Notes: generated by a model not told the origin, from the sequence alone. 64,000 nt of DNA from Theropithecus gelada (GCF_003255815.1 NC_037689.1:19470769-19534768); one strand, 5' to 3'; positions 1 to 11,031 are shown, counted from the first letter of the stretch. Program-made: numbers and translations.

Positions 1-118
1 CTTTCCTTTCCCCTTCCCCTTCCCCTTCCCTTTCCCCTTCCCCTTCCCTTTCCCCTTCCCCTTCCCCCTCCCCTCTCCTCCCTTCCCCTCCCCTCCCCTT
101 CCCTTCTCTTCCCTTCCC
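1..118. repeat. Pyrimidine-rich CCCTTC/CCCTTTC microsatellite
   Basis: Near-pure C/T tract of CCTTCC and CCTTTC units abutting the poly-T side of the next Alu, so it is probably an expanded and diverged Alu tail. It is cut by the window edge. Confidence 0.9.
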
Positions 119-400
119 AGATGGACTCTCATTCTGTTGCCCAGGCTGGAGCGCAGTGGTGGGATCTAGGCTCACTGCAACCTCCGCCTCCCATGTTCAA
201 GCGATTCTCCTGCCTCAGCCTCCCGAGTAGCTGGGAACATAGGCACCTGCCACCACACCTGGCTAATTTTTGTATTTTTAGTAGAGATGGGGTTTCACCA
301 TGTTGGCCAGGCTGGTCTCGAACTCCTGACTTCAGATGATCTGCCTGCCTTGGCCTCCCAAAGTGCTGGGATTGCAGGTGTGAGCCACTGAACCTGCCCC
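119..400 (-). mobile_element. Alu element, antisense
   Basis: It reads as the reverse complement of a dimeric Alu, from the 'ttgcccaggctggag' region to 'gtgagccactg' at the end. The 72-residue open frame here is ordinary antisense-Alu translation, not a gene. Confidence 0.95.
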
Positions 401-418
401 ATTTCTTTTAGTAGACTA

Positions 419-565
419 ATATGTATTGAGCACTTTCAATGTGTCTGGCACTTTGCATGGGTTATCATGTTTAATCTTCACAAGTGCCCTGTTAGGATTT
501 CCATTTTTCATATGAGGAAACTGAGGCAAAGGGGGTTAAAGAAATTGCTGGATAATTTGCCTCTG
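419..565 (-). repeat. MIR fragment
   Basis: The wording 'attgagcac...tgtctggcactttgcat...gaggaaactgaggcaaag' is the antisense MIR core and 3' half. It is old and diverged. Confidence 0.75.
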
Positions 566-880
566 GTGCCTTGGCTCACTTCCTTGAGGCCTCACCTCTG
601 CTGCTTCCAACTGGGCCTTGGTGGACCATTCCACGAGGGCTTTGACTCAAGTCGCACTGACAGCATCTCACCCAAAGTGAGTACCAGTCATCTCTGCCTT
701 TCATTTTCTGCCTCAGGGCTTCTCTGCTACTGCAGACACGGGAAGGGGGATTTCCTTGTCAGGCAGCACTCACATCCTGGAAAGGAGGCTTGCTCACTCA
801 TAGGTCTGCCAGTTGATGCTGGCTGTCCTCGAAGCCCTTAGCTGGGGCTGTTGGTCACATATTTACACACGACCTCTCTG
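566..880. other. Unassigned DNA
   Basis: No recognisable repeat or gene. An open frame of 124 codons ending at 841 starts within the MIR remnant and has no family resemblance that I recognise. Confidence 0.5.
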
Positions 881-1175
881 TGTGATTTGGGCTTTCTCAC
901 AGCATGGCGACCAGGTTCCAAAGGTCAGTGTCCTGAAAGAGAGCTCCTGGGCACCAAGCAGAAGCTATTTGCATGTTGTGACTTAGCATCGCAAACCACA
1001 TAGCATCACTTCCACCATATTCTATTGGTTGGAAGAGTCACTAACCCACCTAGGTTCAAAGGGGAGAGGAAAAAGACACCACCTCTTGACAGGAATAAGG
1101 AGATCCTGGAAGAACATATAGGACCAGAAATATTACTGTGGCCATAATTGAGAAATACAGTGTATCACAACAGAG
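881..1175 (-). mobile_element. Ancient LTR-type repeat fragment
   Basis: Phrases such as 'ccatattctattggtt', 'cacccaggttcaa'-like text and 'ggaccagaaatattactgtggccat' also occur at 15.8-15.96 kb, so the two are copies of one old dispersed family. I believe it is of the ERVL/MaLR group, but the subfamily is not determined. Confidence 0.55.
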
Positions 1176-1233
1176 GTGTCTGGAGACAGAGTGGAAAAGA
1201 CGTGGCTTAAACATGTTAAATACTTGAATTTGA

Positions 1234-1560
1234 GGCCAGGTGTGGTGGCTTATGCCTGTAATCCCAGCATTTTGGAAGGCCTAGGAGGGTAGATGGCTTG
1301 AGACCAGGAGTTTGAGACCAGCCCGGGCAATGTGGCAAAACCCCATCTCTATGAAAAATATGAAAAATTAGCTGGGCATCGTGTCAAGTACCTGTGGTCC
1401 CAGCTACTCAGGAGGCTGAGGTGGGAGGATCACTTGAGCCATGGAGGTTGAGGCTGCAGTGAGCTGTGATCATGCCACTGCACTCCAGCCTGGGTGACAG
1501 AGTGACCCTGTCTCAAAAAGAAAAAAAAAAATAAGTAAAATAAATAAATAAATAAATAAA
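1234..1560 (+). mobile_element. Alu element with A-rich tail
   Basis: Full dimeric Alu starting 'ggccaggtgtggtgg' and ending in an A-rich tail that has become (AAAT)n. The 9-bp word acttgaatt flanks it at 1222-1230 and 1561-1569, which is its target-site duplication. Confidence 0.95.
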
Positions 1561-1570
1561 ACTTGAATTC

Positions 1571-1873
1571 GGCTGGGTGCAGTGGCTCACGCCTGTAATC
1601 CCAGCACTTTGGGGGGCCGAGGTGGGAGGATCACTTGAGCTCAGGATTTTGAGACCAGCCTGGGCAACAAAAAATCGTTGCCCGTCTCTACAAAAAATTA
1701 TAAAATTAGTCAGGCATGGTGGTGCACACCTGTAGTCCCAGCTACTCAGGAGGCTGAGATGGGAAGATAACTTGAGTCAAGGAAGTGAAGGCTGCAGTGA
1801 GCCATGATCATGCCGCTGCACTCCAGTCTGGGTGACAGACTGAGATCCTTTCTCAAAAAAAGAAAAAGAAAAG
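1571..1873 (+). mobile_element. Alu element, tandem with the preceding Alu
   Basis: Second dimeric Alu in the same orientation, starting directly after the duplicated acttgaatt. A diverged third copy of the target word (ctcgaatt) follows its tail near 1877, so both Alus used the same site. Confidence 0.93.
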
Positions 1874-1984
1874 CCCTCGAATTCCAGGGAACCAGCCCAA
1901 GGAACATCCAGTGCTGCTTTGGGTTCAGACACAATATAGGGGCTGCCCAGCCACCTTGATATGAGAGACACCAAGAGGATAGTT

Positions 1985-2460
1985 ACCCCATGTCCTGCAA
2001 CCCAGGAAATGCTACTTTAGGGTTAGTCTTTGCCATAATTCGGGGATGACTAAGCCGGTAGAGTTTCTCTCGCAGGTTTTCTGGAGGGCAGGCTTTTGGA
2101 GGTTCTGCAATGGGAATGCACCTTCCCTGCAAGTCCACGGCTCTTGGAGACCAAGGCAGATTGTTCCACCCCAGTGGGCTGCGTATTCTGACACAGGTGA
2201 GCAGGGGCTTCTGGAAGCACATGGGAGAGGCACCTACCCCAACAGGGCCTTTTCTAGAGGAGGTGACATCTAAGCAGGATGGTGAATGACGAGTAGGAGT
2301 TGACCAGAATAGGAGGGGGTGGTGAGGAGGCTGGAGCATGAGGGAAGTGGTGAGGGGAAGGGAGAGAAGGATGGATTGAGTGCTGGGACCACATTTGTTA
2401 GGCCTACCAGGGAACTGGGATTGATGGTTTGATTGGTTTTCCCTTCCCTTTGTCCAGAAC
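1985..2460. other. Unassigned, partly L2-like old repeat DNA
   Basis: The stretch around 2240-2340 ('gaggaggtgacatctaagcaggatggtgaatgac') resembles a very common old dispersed repeat of L2 type. The rest is unassigned. Open frames on both strands here are short and unrecognised. Confidence 0.4.
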
Positions 2461-2534
2461 ATCAGAAAATGCCTAGATTTTGGTGTGTGGGGGTGGGTGG
2501 GTAGGGGGCTAAGAATATATACCAGGTAGCTGTG

Positions 2535-2675
2535 GGAAGAGAGAGGTGGGTGGGTGAAGGAGAAGAGGGAAAAGGAGGACAAAGAAGGGAAAAGAGGAGG
2601 GAGAGAGGAAGGGGGGAAACAGAAAGGAGGAGAAAGAGAAGAAGAAGGGGGGAAGACAAAAAAGAAAAAGAGGAA
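2535..2675. repeat. Polypurine (GGA/GAAA)n tract, left part
   Basis: Nearly uninterrupted purines on the + strand. The same type of tract resumes after the Alu at 2986, so one long polypurine tract was split by the insertion. Confidence 0.85.
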
Positions 2676-2985
2676 GGCTGGGTGCGGTGGCTGATGCCTG
2701 TAATCCCGGCACTTTGGGAGGCCGAGGTGGGTGGATCACCTGAGGTCAGGAGTTCGAGACCAGCCTGGCTGACATGGTGAAACCTTGTCTCTACTAAAAA
2801 TACAGAAAATTAGCCAGGTGTAGTGGGGCGTGCCTGTAATCCCAGCTCCTTGGGAGGCTGAGGTGGGAGAATCACTTGAACCTGGGAGGTGGAGGCTGCA
2901 GTGAGTAGAGATTGTGCCATAGTACTCCAGCCTGGGCAACAGAGTGAGACCCTGTCTCAAAAAAAAAAAAAAAGAAAAAGAAAAA
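2676..2985 (+). mobile_element. Alu element
   Basis: Full dimeric AluS-like copy from 'ggctgggtgcggtgg' to its A-tail, inserted into the polypurine tract. Confidence 0.95.
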
Positions 2986-3095
2986 GGAAGAACAGAAGGA
3001 GAAAGAGGGAAAGAGGGGAGGAGGAAAAGCAAGAGGAGAACGAGAAAGTGGAGCAGGAGTGGAGCAGGAGGAGACAGGTAAAAGAAGAGGCTTCT
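2986..3095. repeat. Polypurine tract, right part
   Basis: GGA- and GAAA-rich purine strand continuing the tract left of the Alu. Lysine/glutamate/arginine-rich frames over it are compositional artefacts. Confidence 0.8.
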
Positions 3096-3716
3096 AGGAC
3101 AAAGGACTTTTTCATAATGTGGCCTTGAGCCAGTCTGGGCACCTTGACCAATCTGAGAGCCTTTGCTTTGGGGACCTTCCCTTGCCTGTTTATGTCCTGT
3201 AATTGTTCATTCATTCATCCATTCCATCCACAGGCACTTACTGTTTGCCCTCTACTTCCTTATATGTTAACTTAACATTTTCTTTGCATGTTTTCTCAGT
3301 TTAACAAATAGATATTGGGATACAGCTTAACAAATACAAGTGAATCTACTGGCCAATGGAACAGCGTATTTGAGATCTGCAGTCCAGTGTGTTCACTGCC
3401 ACATTTTCCTTCCCTCCCTCCTTCCATCAGCCCACCCACTCTCACTTAGCGAGTTTTGGCTTGAGAGCTTACTCCACACCAGGAATAGGACATGGCAGTT
3501 CATGCTCTCAGTATCAGCTAGGATTAGCTTTGGCTGAGAGTAACCAAAAAAACCCACATGATATTGGTATGTCCAAGATAGCATTCACTTTCTCCCTTGT
3601 GTTCAGAAGGTCCGGATTTAGGCAGTGCCAGGAAGCTCTGGCGTTGTACAGGGGTAGGGACACGGGCTCCTTGTTGTCTGCCAGGTATGGCTTCTATCAT
3701 GGTTGAAAACCATGTC
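3096..3716. other. Unassigned DNA
   Basis: It holds a short 'cattcattcatccattcc' stretch typical of old L2/MIR ends near 3205-3240. Otherwise I recognise nothing, and there is no coding signal. Confidence 0.4.
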
Positions 3717-3718
3717 TC

Positions 3719-4022
3719 AGCTAGGTGCAGTGGCTCATACCTATAATCCCAGCAGTTTGGGAGGCCAAGGTGGGGGGATGGTTTGAGCCCAGAGGTTCGA
3801 GACCAGCCTGGGCAACATTAGCGAGAGACCCTGTCTCTTAAAAAAAAAAAAAAGAATTAGCCAGGTGCGATGGCACATGCCTGTGGTCCAAGCTACTGGG
3901 GAGGCTGAGGTAGGAGGATCTTTTGAGCCCAGGAGGTCGAGGATACAGTGAACCACGGTCACACCACTGCATTACAGCCTGGATGACAGAGCAGGAGCCT
4001 GTCTCAAACAACAACAAATAAA
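3719..4022 (+). mobile_element. Alu element, AluJ-like
   Basis: The left arm ends in an A-run at 3839-3853 and the right arm ends in an imperfect A-rich tail. The 'gcctgggcaacatta' wording and high divergence fit an old AluJ. A tandem 'aaataccatatat' doublet follows the tail. Confidence 0.92.
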
Positions 4023-4180
4023 ATACCATATATAAAATACCATATATAGACTTTCTTTGACAGCCCTCCCAACCAGGTGGAGCCTAATTCTCCTCTGAAT
4101 ATGGACCAGACATTTCCAATTAATTGAATGAACCAGAGGTGATGCTGTGAGGCCGGGTTGGAAAAGGTGATACGGCTTTC

Positions 4181-4232
4181 ACCTCTCTCTCTCTCTCTCT
4201 CTCCCCATCTCCCTCTCTCCCTCCCTCCCACA
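4181..4232. repeat. (CT)n microsatellite
   Basis: About eleven CT units from 4181, degenerating into CCCT-type units. Confidence 0.9.
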
Positions 4233-4458
4233 TGTCTTTGAAGCACTGAGCTGCCATTTAGGAATTTGGCTACCCTGAAGCTGCCACGTTGGAGAGAGAT
4301 GCCCAAGGTATCCCAGATATTCTATTCTCCTCAATCCACTCCCCACCCCTGCCAGTCTTTGCAGCCCAGCCGCCAGACATGTGACTCTGCCCCGACACAC
4401 ATTTCTGCCCCTTCTGGAGCCTGCTAAGCCCACCACCCCACTTGGAGACAGCCTTCTT

Positions 4459-4753
4459 TTTTTTTTCTTTTGAGATGGAGTCTGGCTCTGTCGCCCAGGC
4501 TGGAGTGCAGTGGCACAATCTCCGCTCACTACAAGCTCCGCCTCCTGAGTTCACGCCATTCTCCTGCCTCAGCCTCCCGAGTAGCTGGGACTACAGGTGC
4601 CCGCCACCACGCCCAGCTAATTTTTTTTGTATTTTTAGTAGAGACCGGATTTCACCGTGTTAGCCAGGATGGTCTCGATCTCCTGACCTCGTGATCCTCC
4701 TGCCTCAGCCTCCCAAAGTGCTGGAATTACAGGCATGAGCCACCGCTCCCCTC
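4459..4753 (-). mobile_element. Alu element, AluY-like, with perfect 16-bp target duplication
   Basis: Antisense full-length Alu with AluY-type wording (aagctccgcctcc, ttcacgccattctcc, gttagccaggatgg). The word tggagacagccttctt flanks it perfectly at 4443-4458 and 4754-4769. It is one of the younger insertions in the window. Confidence 0.97.
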
Positions 4754-5104
4754 TGGAGACAGCCTTCTTGAGGGCAGAGGTCTCCCTAGAGCCTGCAGTG
4801 GGGCCCTCTGGGGTCCTGAGGACACTGACATGCCTGCTGCCTGGGTTGGCAACTGCTCATCATCTTTGCACTATCTTCTTACTCACAGCCCCCAGGTGAC
4901 TCAGAACGTGTGGTTGACGTGGAGCCACTCAATTTCCTGCCTTGCCTCTCCTCTGGCCTCCCGGCTTGCAACCAAGTCTTCCTATTTGGGGGGTTGAGGG
5001 TGCTGTGGCTTCACACTGGCTTTCTCAGCTCCTCCCTCTCCTTCAGGGACTAGGTTGGGGGATCAGGGGAGGAGGAGCAGTGGCCCACATCCCTTCCAGT
5101 GCAG

Positions 5105-5235
5105 TGGGAATGGCACTAGATTGGAGATCTAGGCTGTCATCCAGGCTCTGCCACTAACTGGCCCCTGAGACTTGGTAAATCCCTTTACCCCTGGTCACAG
5201 TTTTCTTATCTACAAAGCCTTCATAGATTGAGACT
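5105..5235 (+). repeat. MIR fragment
   Basis: The wording 'ccaggctctgccactaactggcc' followed by 'cttggtaaatccctttacc' matches the MIR core in sense orientation. Confidence 0.65.
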
Positions 5236-5251
5236 TTGTAATGCTCTCGTA

Positions 5252-5590
5252 CAGTCATGTGTCACTTAACGAAAGGGATATGTTCTGAGAAATGTGTGGT
5301 TAGGGGATTTCGTCATTGTACGAACATCATAGCATATATATCTACCAGCCTATGTGGTATAGCCTACTACACACCTAGACTACTTGGTATAGCCTATTGT
5401 TCCTATGCTACAAACCTGGACAGCACGTACTGTACTGAATACTGCAGGTAATTGTTATACAGTGGTATTTGTGTATCTAAACATATCTAAACATAGAAAA
5501 GGTACAGTAAAAATACAGTATTATAATATTACGGGACCACTGTTGTATATACAATCTGTTGTTGACTGGTACGTCATTATGTGGTGCATG
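5252..5590 (+). mobile_element. MER2-like DNA transposon, nearly complete
   Basis: It starts 'cagtcatgtgtcacttaacga' and ends 'acgtcattatgtggtgcatg', which are imperfect terminal inverted repeats. The length of about 340 bp and the inner text (ctaaacatatctaaacatag, ggtacagtaaaaatacagta) fit MER2, a non-autonomous Tigger/mariner-type element. A TA lies at the left edge. Confidence 0.85.
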
Positions 5591-6169
5591 CTTTTATTTA
5601 TTGAGTGTCCACACTATCCTGGGGCTAGGCTCTTTGGAGGATCCAAAAGAAATTGTATCATTTAGTGATTTTTCCATTGTGAACCCAACCCAATTCAATA
5701 TTAGCAAAAGGGAGAATTGATTGGTTTATGTTACTGAATGGTCCAGCGGTAACCTACTTCAGGTATGGCTTGATCTAGGGCTTAAATGATGCCACCAGCA
5801 CCCATTATCTGCTCTGTTTCCTGTGGATGGGTTTCATGGTTACACACAGTAGTGGTTCCCTGCCCCCACCCCCCAACCCCATCCAAATTCCTGGAACTTC
5901 CAGCCCCCGTTCCTGTCGCCTGCCCACCCAGTTATAGCTGCTCTGCTCTAGACCTCGCATGTTCTACAACCAAACCCAGCCCAGAAGAGAGACCCTGTGT
6001 TCCAGCATTCCCATCAAGAATCCTGATGTTTATTCTTATTGGACCAATTTGGTCATGTGTATCTTCCCTTTTGAATTAAGCCAATCTTGTTGATCCCTAG
6101 AGCTGCGTGTGCAGTCAATTCCAGCTCCCCAAACTGCCTGGCTGGGAGAGGGAGGAAATAGATACTGGC

Positions 6170-6172
<3 letters not shown>
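5591..6172. other. Unassigned DNA
   Basis: No repeat or gene recognised. The 97-codon frame at 5786-6079 has no recognisable domain. Confidence 0.4.

Positions 6173-6216
<44 letters not shown>
6173..6216. repeat. (TG)22 microsatellite
   Basis: Pure GT dinucleotides over 44 bp. Such tracts are usually length-polymorphic and can form Z-DNA. Confidence 0.97.
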
Positions 6217-6218
<2 letters not shown>

Positions 6219-6257
6219 GGATGGGGGTGGCTTATTCTCAAAGATCTTACTCAGAAA

Positions 6258-6384
6258 GGGGGCTGAGGCAGGAGGATCACTTGAGCCCAGGAGGTCAAGG
6301 CTGCCATGAGGCGTGAATGTGCCACTACACTCCAGCCTGGTCAACAGAGAGAGACATTGTCTCCAAAAAAAAAAAAAAAAAAAA
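6258..6384 (+). mobile_element. Alu right-arm fragment
   Basis: Only the second half of an Alu is present, from 'gggctgaggcaggagg' to a roughly 21-base A-tail. It is 5'-truncated. Confidence 0.9.
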
Positions 6385-6684
6385 GCAAATTTATGATTTA
6401 CACTCAGGATGCAGAAAGCATGACTTGAATGATCCTTCCTTATGAAATTTGACAAAGGAAAAGCTCCATGTGAGTTTAAGGGACAGGGAGGGCTTCTTGC
6501 AGAGGCAAGACTTGGATGCTGAGGAGAATTTAGGCAGAAAGGAGCCTGGGGTTGGGGTAGATAAGGACCTTTTCATGTGTGATCTGCAGCCCTGCAGCTT
6601 CTCCCAGTCCTGGCACTATATCGATTGCAGTTTGAATAGCTTGTAATTGTGGAAGCAAAAGAGAAACCCTGTAGTGGTCTTATG

Positions 6685-7050
6685 TTCTGAATTGCATACC
6701 CTGAAAATTCATATGTTGAAGTCCTAACCCCTCAGTGCCCCAAGATGTGACAGTATTTGGAAACGGGGTCTTTAAAGTGGTAATTAAGTTAAAATGAGGT
6801 CATATGGGTAAGCCCTAATCCAATATGGCTGGTGTCTTTATAAAGAGGAAATTAGGACACAGACACACACAGAGGGAAGACTGTGAAGATACAGCCAGAA
6901 GACAGCCATCTACAAGCCAAAGAGAGAGGCCTCAGAAGGAACCAACCCTGCTGGCACCTTGATCTCAGACTTCCAGCCTCCAGAACTGTGAGAAGATAAA
7001 ATTGCATTGTTTAAGCCCCCCAGTACATGATACTTTGTTACAGGCAAAGC
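6685..7050 (+). mobile_element. MLT1-type MaLR LTR
   Basis: It contains 'aaaattcatatgttgaagtcc', 'ggtaattaagttaaaatga', 'ggacacagacacacacagag' and 'cttccagcctccagaactgtgagaa', all standard MLT1 LTR text, and ends 'tactttgttacaggcaa'. It has no internal retroviral region here, so it is a solo LTR. Confidence 0.85.
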
Positions 7051-7965
7051 CCTAGGAAGCTGGTTTTCAAAAGTGACCATGAACCCCACCTTTCTCTGCC
7101 CCTTCCTAGAAGGCTGGCTCTGCTCCTCACACAGACTGGCTATGCTCCCAGCAGGATGCCATGGTGAGGGGGTCTCTCCTACATGCCACCCTGACCCCCC
7201 ACGTTATCCCATAGCTGACACCTTAACTGCAGGGGCTTCACCAGCAAAGCCCTCTTAGATACTGAAAAGTCATCTTCATCCTGAAGTTCCTTTTGGTCAC
7301 TTGCTTCCAACTGTCTCTAAGAATTAAACCCTTGCCATCTCTTCCCAGTGTATACTTTGGTGGAAGATAAAGCCAGATTCAGTTGTTTTTCTTGAAATAG
7401 GAGATGGAATTTTCCCCAATGTAAAAATAATGGTGCCCAATTCTTGTGGGAGGTGGACAGGGCTGGCGCTGGCACTGCAGGTCTTCCTTTCCCTCAGAAA
7501 TAGCCCCACAATGGCCTCATTTTCTAAAACTTGCAACTCAGCTAGTACTTAGCCTTTAGCAAGAAGCATCCACTCTGCTCAAGTTGAAAAGAGAGAGATC
7601 CATTTGTCAATGTATGCAAGCACTCAAGTAGTGGAAATTGAAGAGTTCCCCCAGTGCCCGTCCACCGGCCTTGGGGTTCAGGCACATTGCCTCAACGGAC
7701 TCGTGGTTAGAGACAGAGATGTACAGGTGGACTTTAGCTTCTCCTACACCTGATGGGGACGTTGAATAAAAAAGTAGGATATTGGGGTGGGGAAGGTAGA
7801 TGGTGTTGGCAAGTAGCAAGTTTGGAGGGGGAGGAGAGGAGCCCTGCGAAGCCAGGGGCAGTTGAAGGGGACTGGGGACAGGCAGGGAAAGGCATGGAGG
7901 GAAGGGAAGCATTTTTCTCATAGGCCACGGACAAGGTGATCTGAAGATCCTGGTTGTGAGCAGGT
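7051..7965. other. Unassigned DNA
   Basis: No repeat recognised. Short frames on either strand have no recognisable family. Confidence 0.4.
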
Positions 7966-8263
7966 TTATTTTATTTTTTTTGAGATGGAGTTTTGCTCCA
8001 TTGCCCAGGCTGGAGTGCAGTGGGCATGATCACGGCTCACTGCAACCTCCGCCTCCCGGGTTCAAGCAATTCTCCTGCCTCAGCTTCCCGAGTAGCTGGG
8101 ACTACAGGCACATGCAACCACATCCAGCTAGTTTTTGTATTTTTAGTAGAGACAGCGTTTCACCATGTTGGCCAGGCTGATGTTGAACTCCTGACCTCAG
8201 GTGATTCCCCTGCCTTGGTCTCCCAAAGTGCTGGGATTACAGGCCAGAGCCACCGCGCCCAGC
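7966..8263 (-). mobile_element. Alu element, AluS-like
   Basis: Antisense full-length Alu. The short word gagcaggt flanks it at 7958-7965 and 8264-8271 as its target duplication. Confidence 0.95.
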
Positions 8264-8271
8264 GAGCAGGT

Positions 8272-9418
8272 CTTAATAGACTTGACCGTCATATAACAAA
8301 CCCTGCCGCCCTCCTCACAAGATCTCAGAGCAGGCTTCAAGCTGACATCTCTTGCCTTAAAATAACAGAGGAGGCCCAGGCTGCCTTTTGCCTTCATCCT
8401 GGGAGAAGGATCTCTAAGAACTAATTTTTTAACGGAGTGATAAAAGGTAAACAAATCAGCCTATTTGGGGGTGGGGTGGGGGAGGAAAAGGGCAGTGAGA
8501 GCTTATGGGTAGTGGGGTGATTGTGAGTTGGGTCTCTTTACGATGGGAACCGGAAAGATAATCTTTCTGGAGCATTGAGGGCTCCAGTTAGAATCTTCCT
8601 TCCCTGACAAGGGGTTTCCTTCCATTGTTGTGTGGTCTTGAGGCCCCCTTCCTTAGCTCTCGGGGCAGGCAGTAACAGTGGAGGATATGTACCAAGGGTT
8701 GAAGAATTGGAGGGGCTGAGCTGGAGATCTGGAGGAGGAGCCCTGGGCTTCACAGCCATCATGGGGGCAGGGGAGGCTGCAGGGCCTCTGAGAGGCATCT
8801 TTGAGATTTGGGGGCTCCTACCCTTCCTAGCCCCTGCCCACTCCCACTCCCCAGCGTCTCTGCACATTTTCAAAGAGCTCATTCAGACCCCGCTGCTCCT
8901 CCCTCCCTTCTCCTTTCCCCCTTCCCCTCTCCCTCCACCTCCTTTCCTCCCACCTCCACCCTCTCCTGGTCCTGCCACTTCCTTGTTTACCCTACAGTCT
9001 GATGAGGGGAGAGAGCTGCCTGTCTCAGGAATAAGTTTCCTGGTAAATTAGCTGCAGGGATTGAAATCCATTTTGATTCTGCCCATTATTAAGTATTGTT
9101 ATTTCTGCTGTTCATTACCGGCTTGTTTCCTTGATCAACTCTTGGGAACAAAGGCTCTTCAAAGCATTTCCCACCGGGGTGCCTGTGTGGCCACCACCAC
9201 TGTGCCCCAGTCTAAAGTAACCCGCACCGACCACCCCGCCATGTGGAGCTCTTCAGGGCCCAAGCAAGGAGCAAGGTCTTTTCCTTGCTGGCTTGGGAGA
9301 AGGCACGGGGCAGGCCAGATAAGGCCAGGCTGGGGACCTCCCACCCTCCACCTCAGTGCACCCTCCCATGGCTGCCACCCTGTCTAGAGAAGCCACACTA
9401 GGAAACCCATTCTTACTG
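8272..9418. other. Unassigned DNA with a C/T-rich patch
   Basis: Mostly unique sequence. The region 8895-8975 is CCCTTCC/CCTCC-rich, which produces proline-rich frames. No gene is recognised. Confidence 0.4.
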
Positions 9419-9438
9419 TTTTTTTTTTTTTTTTTTTN
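9419..9438. repeat. Poly-T run ending in one ambiguous base
   Basis: About 18 T's followed by a single N at 9438, the kind of unresolved homopolymer call seen in draft assembly. Confidence 0.9.
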
Positions 9439-9444
9439 AACTGC

Positions 9445-9765
9445 CAAAAATGTGAATGAGGCCATCTGGGATGTCCCATACCCTGTCAAACTCCTAGCTG
9501 ACTGCAGTTGCATGGCTCCAGCTGCCACGTGGAACAGAAGAACCACCCAGCTGAGCCAACCTGACCCTGTAGAATTGTGAGAAAAATTGTTAAGCTGAGT
9601 GTGGTGGCTCATGCCTGTAGTCCCATCTACTTGGGAGGCTGAGGCGGGAGGACCACTTGAGCACAGGAGTTGGAGGCTGCAGTGAGCTATAATCACACTA
9701 TTGTTTTAAACCATTAAGTTTTGGTGGTACTTCTTAGGCAGCAGTAGAAAAGTAAAACATAGTTA
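9445..9765 (+). mobile_element. MaLR-type LTR fragment interrupted by an Alu piece
   Basis: Left part has 'gcatggctccagctg' and 'gtagaattgtgagaa'. Right part has 'ttgttttaaaccattaagttttgg' split around its usual position and ends 'ggcagcagtagaaaagtaaaaca', which is a typical 3' end of MLT1-like LTRs. The Alu piece at 9592-9699 sits between them. Confidence 0.6.
9592..9699 (+). mobile_element. Alu fragment with internal deletion
   Basis: Starts as an Alu 5' end (ggctcatgcctgtagtccc), jumps to right-arm text (ctacttgggaggctgagg) and ends at 'gcagtgagctataatcacact' without an A-tail. Confidence 0.85.
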
Positions 9766-9769
9766 TTTC

Positions 9770-10285
9770 AAATATTTGAAGGGTCATTGGTGGAAGAGAA
9801 ATGAGCCTTGTTTTTGCAGGCCCCAGGGAGAATAGCAAGAGAGCTGCACCTTTTGGCTCAGTACAGGTAGGAACTCTAAGACATTCAGATCCATCTAAGA
9901 AGGGGACCAGGTATGACCTTGTAACACTCCCTGCAGGGCATGAATAAAAAGATGGCGGCTGCTTGTTGGTGTCTTGAGGGGAACCCGGGGGACCAAACAC
10001 TTGACACACAGTCCTGCCCTGAGCTTCTTTGGTTCTTTGTAGTCTTCCACATTCATTACATCTACTTCCCCCAAAGGGAACTCTTCACTTTACCACAAGC
10101 TCCTGATGGACATTCCTCCTCTTGTTCCATCTCGGTGGGCTTTTGTCAGCCTAGGCATTTTTCAAAATCACATGCCACATCCTTCAGAAAGCTTTTGGGG
10201 GTGGGAATATCAGAGGAGGGCTAGGAAAAGAAAATTTTCTTGTGACCTTGGCTTCTTTGGAATATATGACCCTTACATAGTCTGC
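9770..10285. other. Unassigned DNA
   Basis: No recognised repeat, gene or RNA. Confidence 0.4.
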
Positions 10286-10375
10286 AGTACCTAGATTGCA
10301 AGCACTCTGAAAAGAGAGACTATTTTATTCATTTCTGTATAGCCCAGTGCCCAGCACAGGGCTGATGGTCCAGGC
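10286..10375 (+). repeat. L2 3'-end fragment
   Basis: The text 'gattgcaagcactctgaaaag' through 'tgcccagcacagggctga' resembles the sense 3' end of L2. Confidence 0.6.
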
Positions 10376-10570
10376 ATGATCTGGGTTTGGGCTGAGTCAG
10401 GTGAATCACACACCTGGAGGCTGGATCTTACCCTCCTTGCTGTACTGGGCAGGGCTCGGTACCTTCCAAGGGGATCGATCCATCCCTGTATGCGCTTGGA
10501 ACAGGGAGGTGAGGATAGGGCAACTCCAAGAGGGACCTCCTGAACTCAGCAGGCTGTGGCTGGTTTGTCT

Positions 10571-10617
10571 TTTCTTTTCTTTTATTTCTTTTCTTTTCTT
10601 TTCTTTTCTTTTCTTTC
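10571..10617. repeat. (TTTTC)n microsatellite at Alu tail
   Basis: Pentanucleotide TTTTC repeats directly adjoining an antisense Alu, so it is derived from the Alu's A-tail. Confidence 0.93.
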
Positions 10618-10899
10618 ACAATGGAGTTTCACTCTGTCGCCCAGGCTGGAGTACAGTGGCACAATCTCGGATCACTGCAACCTCTGCCTCCCTGGTTCAA
10701 GCAATTTTCGTGCCTCAGCCTCCCAAGTAGCTGGGATTACAGGCACCTGCCACCATGCCCAGCTAATTTTTGTATTTTTAGTAGATACTGGGTTTCACCA
10801 TGCTTGCAGGCTGGTCCCGAACTCCTAACCTCAAGTGATCCGCTTGCCTCGGCCTCCCAAAGTGCTGGGGTTACAGGCGTGAGCCACCGCAGCTGGCCT
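10618..10899 (-). mobile_element. Alu element
   Basis: Antisense full-length Alu from 'atggagtttcactctgtcgc' to 'gagccaccgcagctggcc'. Confidence 0.95.
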
Positions 10900-11008
10900 G
10901 CCGTGCCTATTCTTGATGTCTGTGGGCCCCAGGAGTGTTCAGGGGGGCCTCTGTCAAGCTTGCCGTGGAGCTCAGAGAATCTTCCTTGGAGAAGCAAGAT
11001 GTGTGTGC

Positions 11009-11031
11009 ACGCACACACACACACACACACC
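11009..11031. repeat. (CA)n microsatellite
   Basis: About ten CA units, short enough to be fairly stable. Confidence 0.85.

Noticed and set aside
121..339. Short protein-like frames rich in 'SVAQAGVQW', 'CNPSTLG' or 'SRDGVSPCWPGW' here and in many other places
   Set aside because: These are the standard translations of Alu elements in either orientation, not genes.
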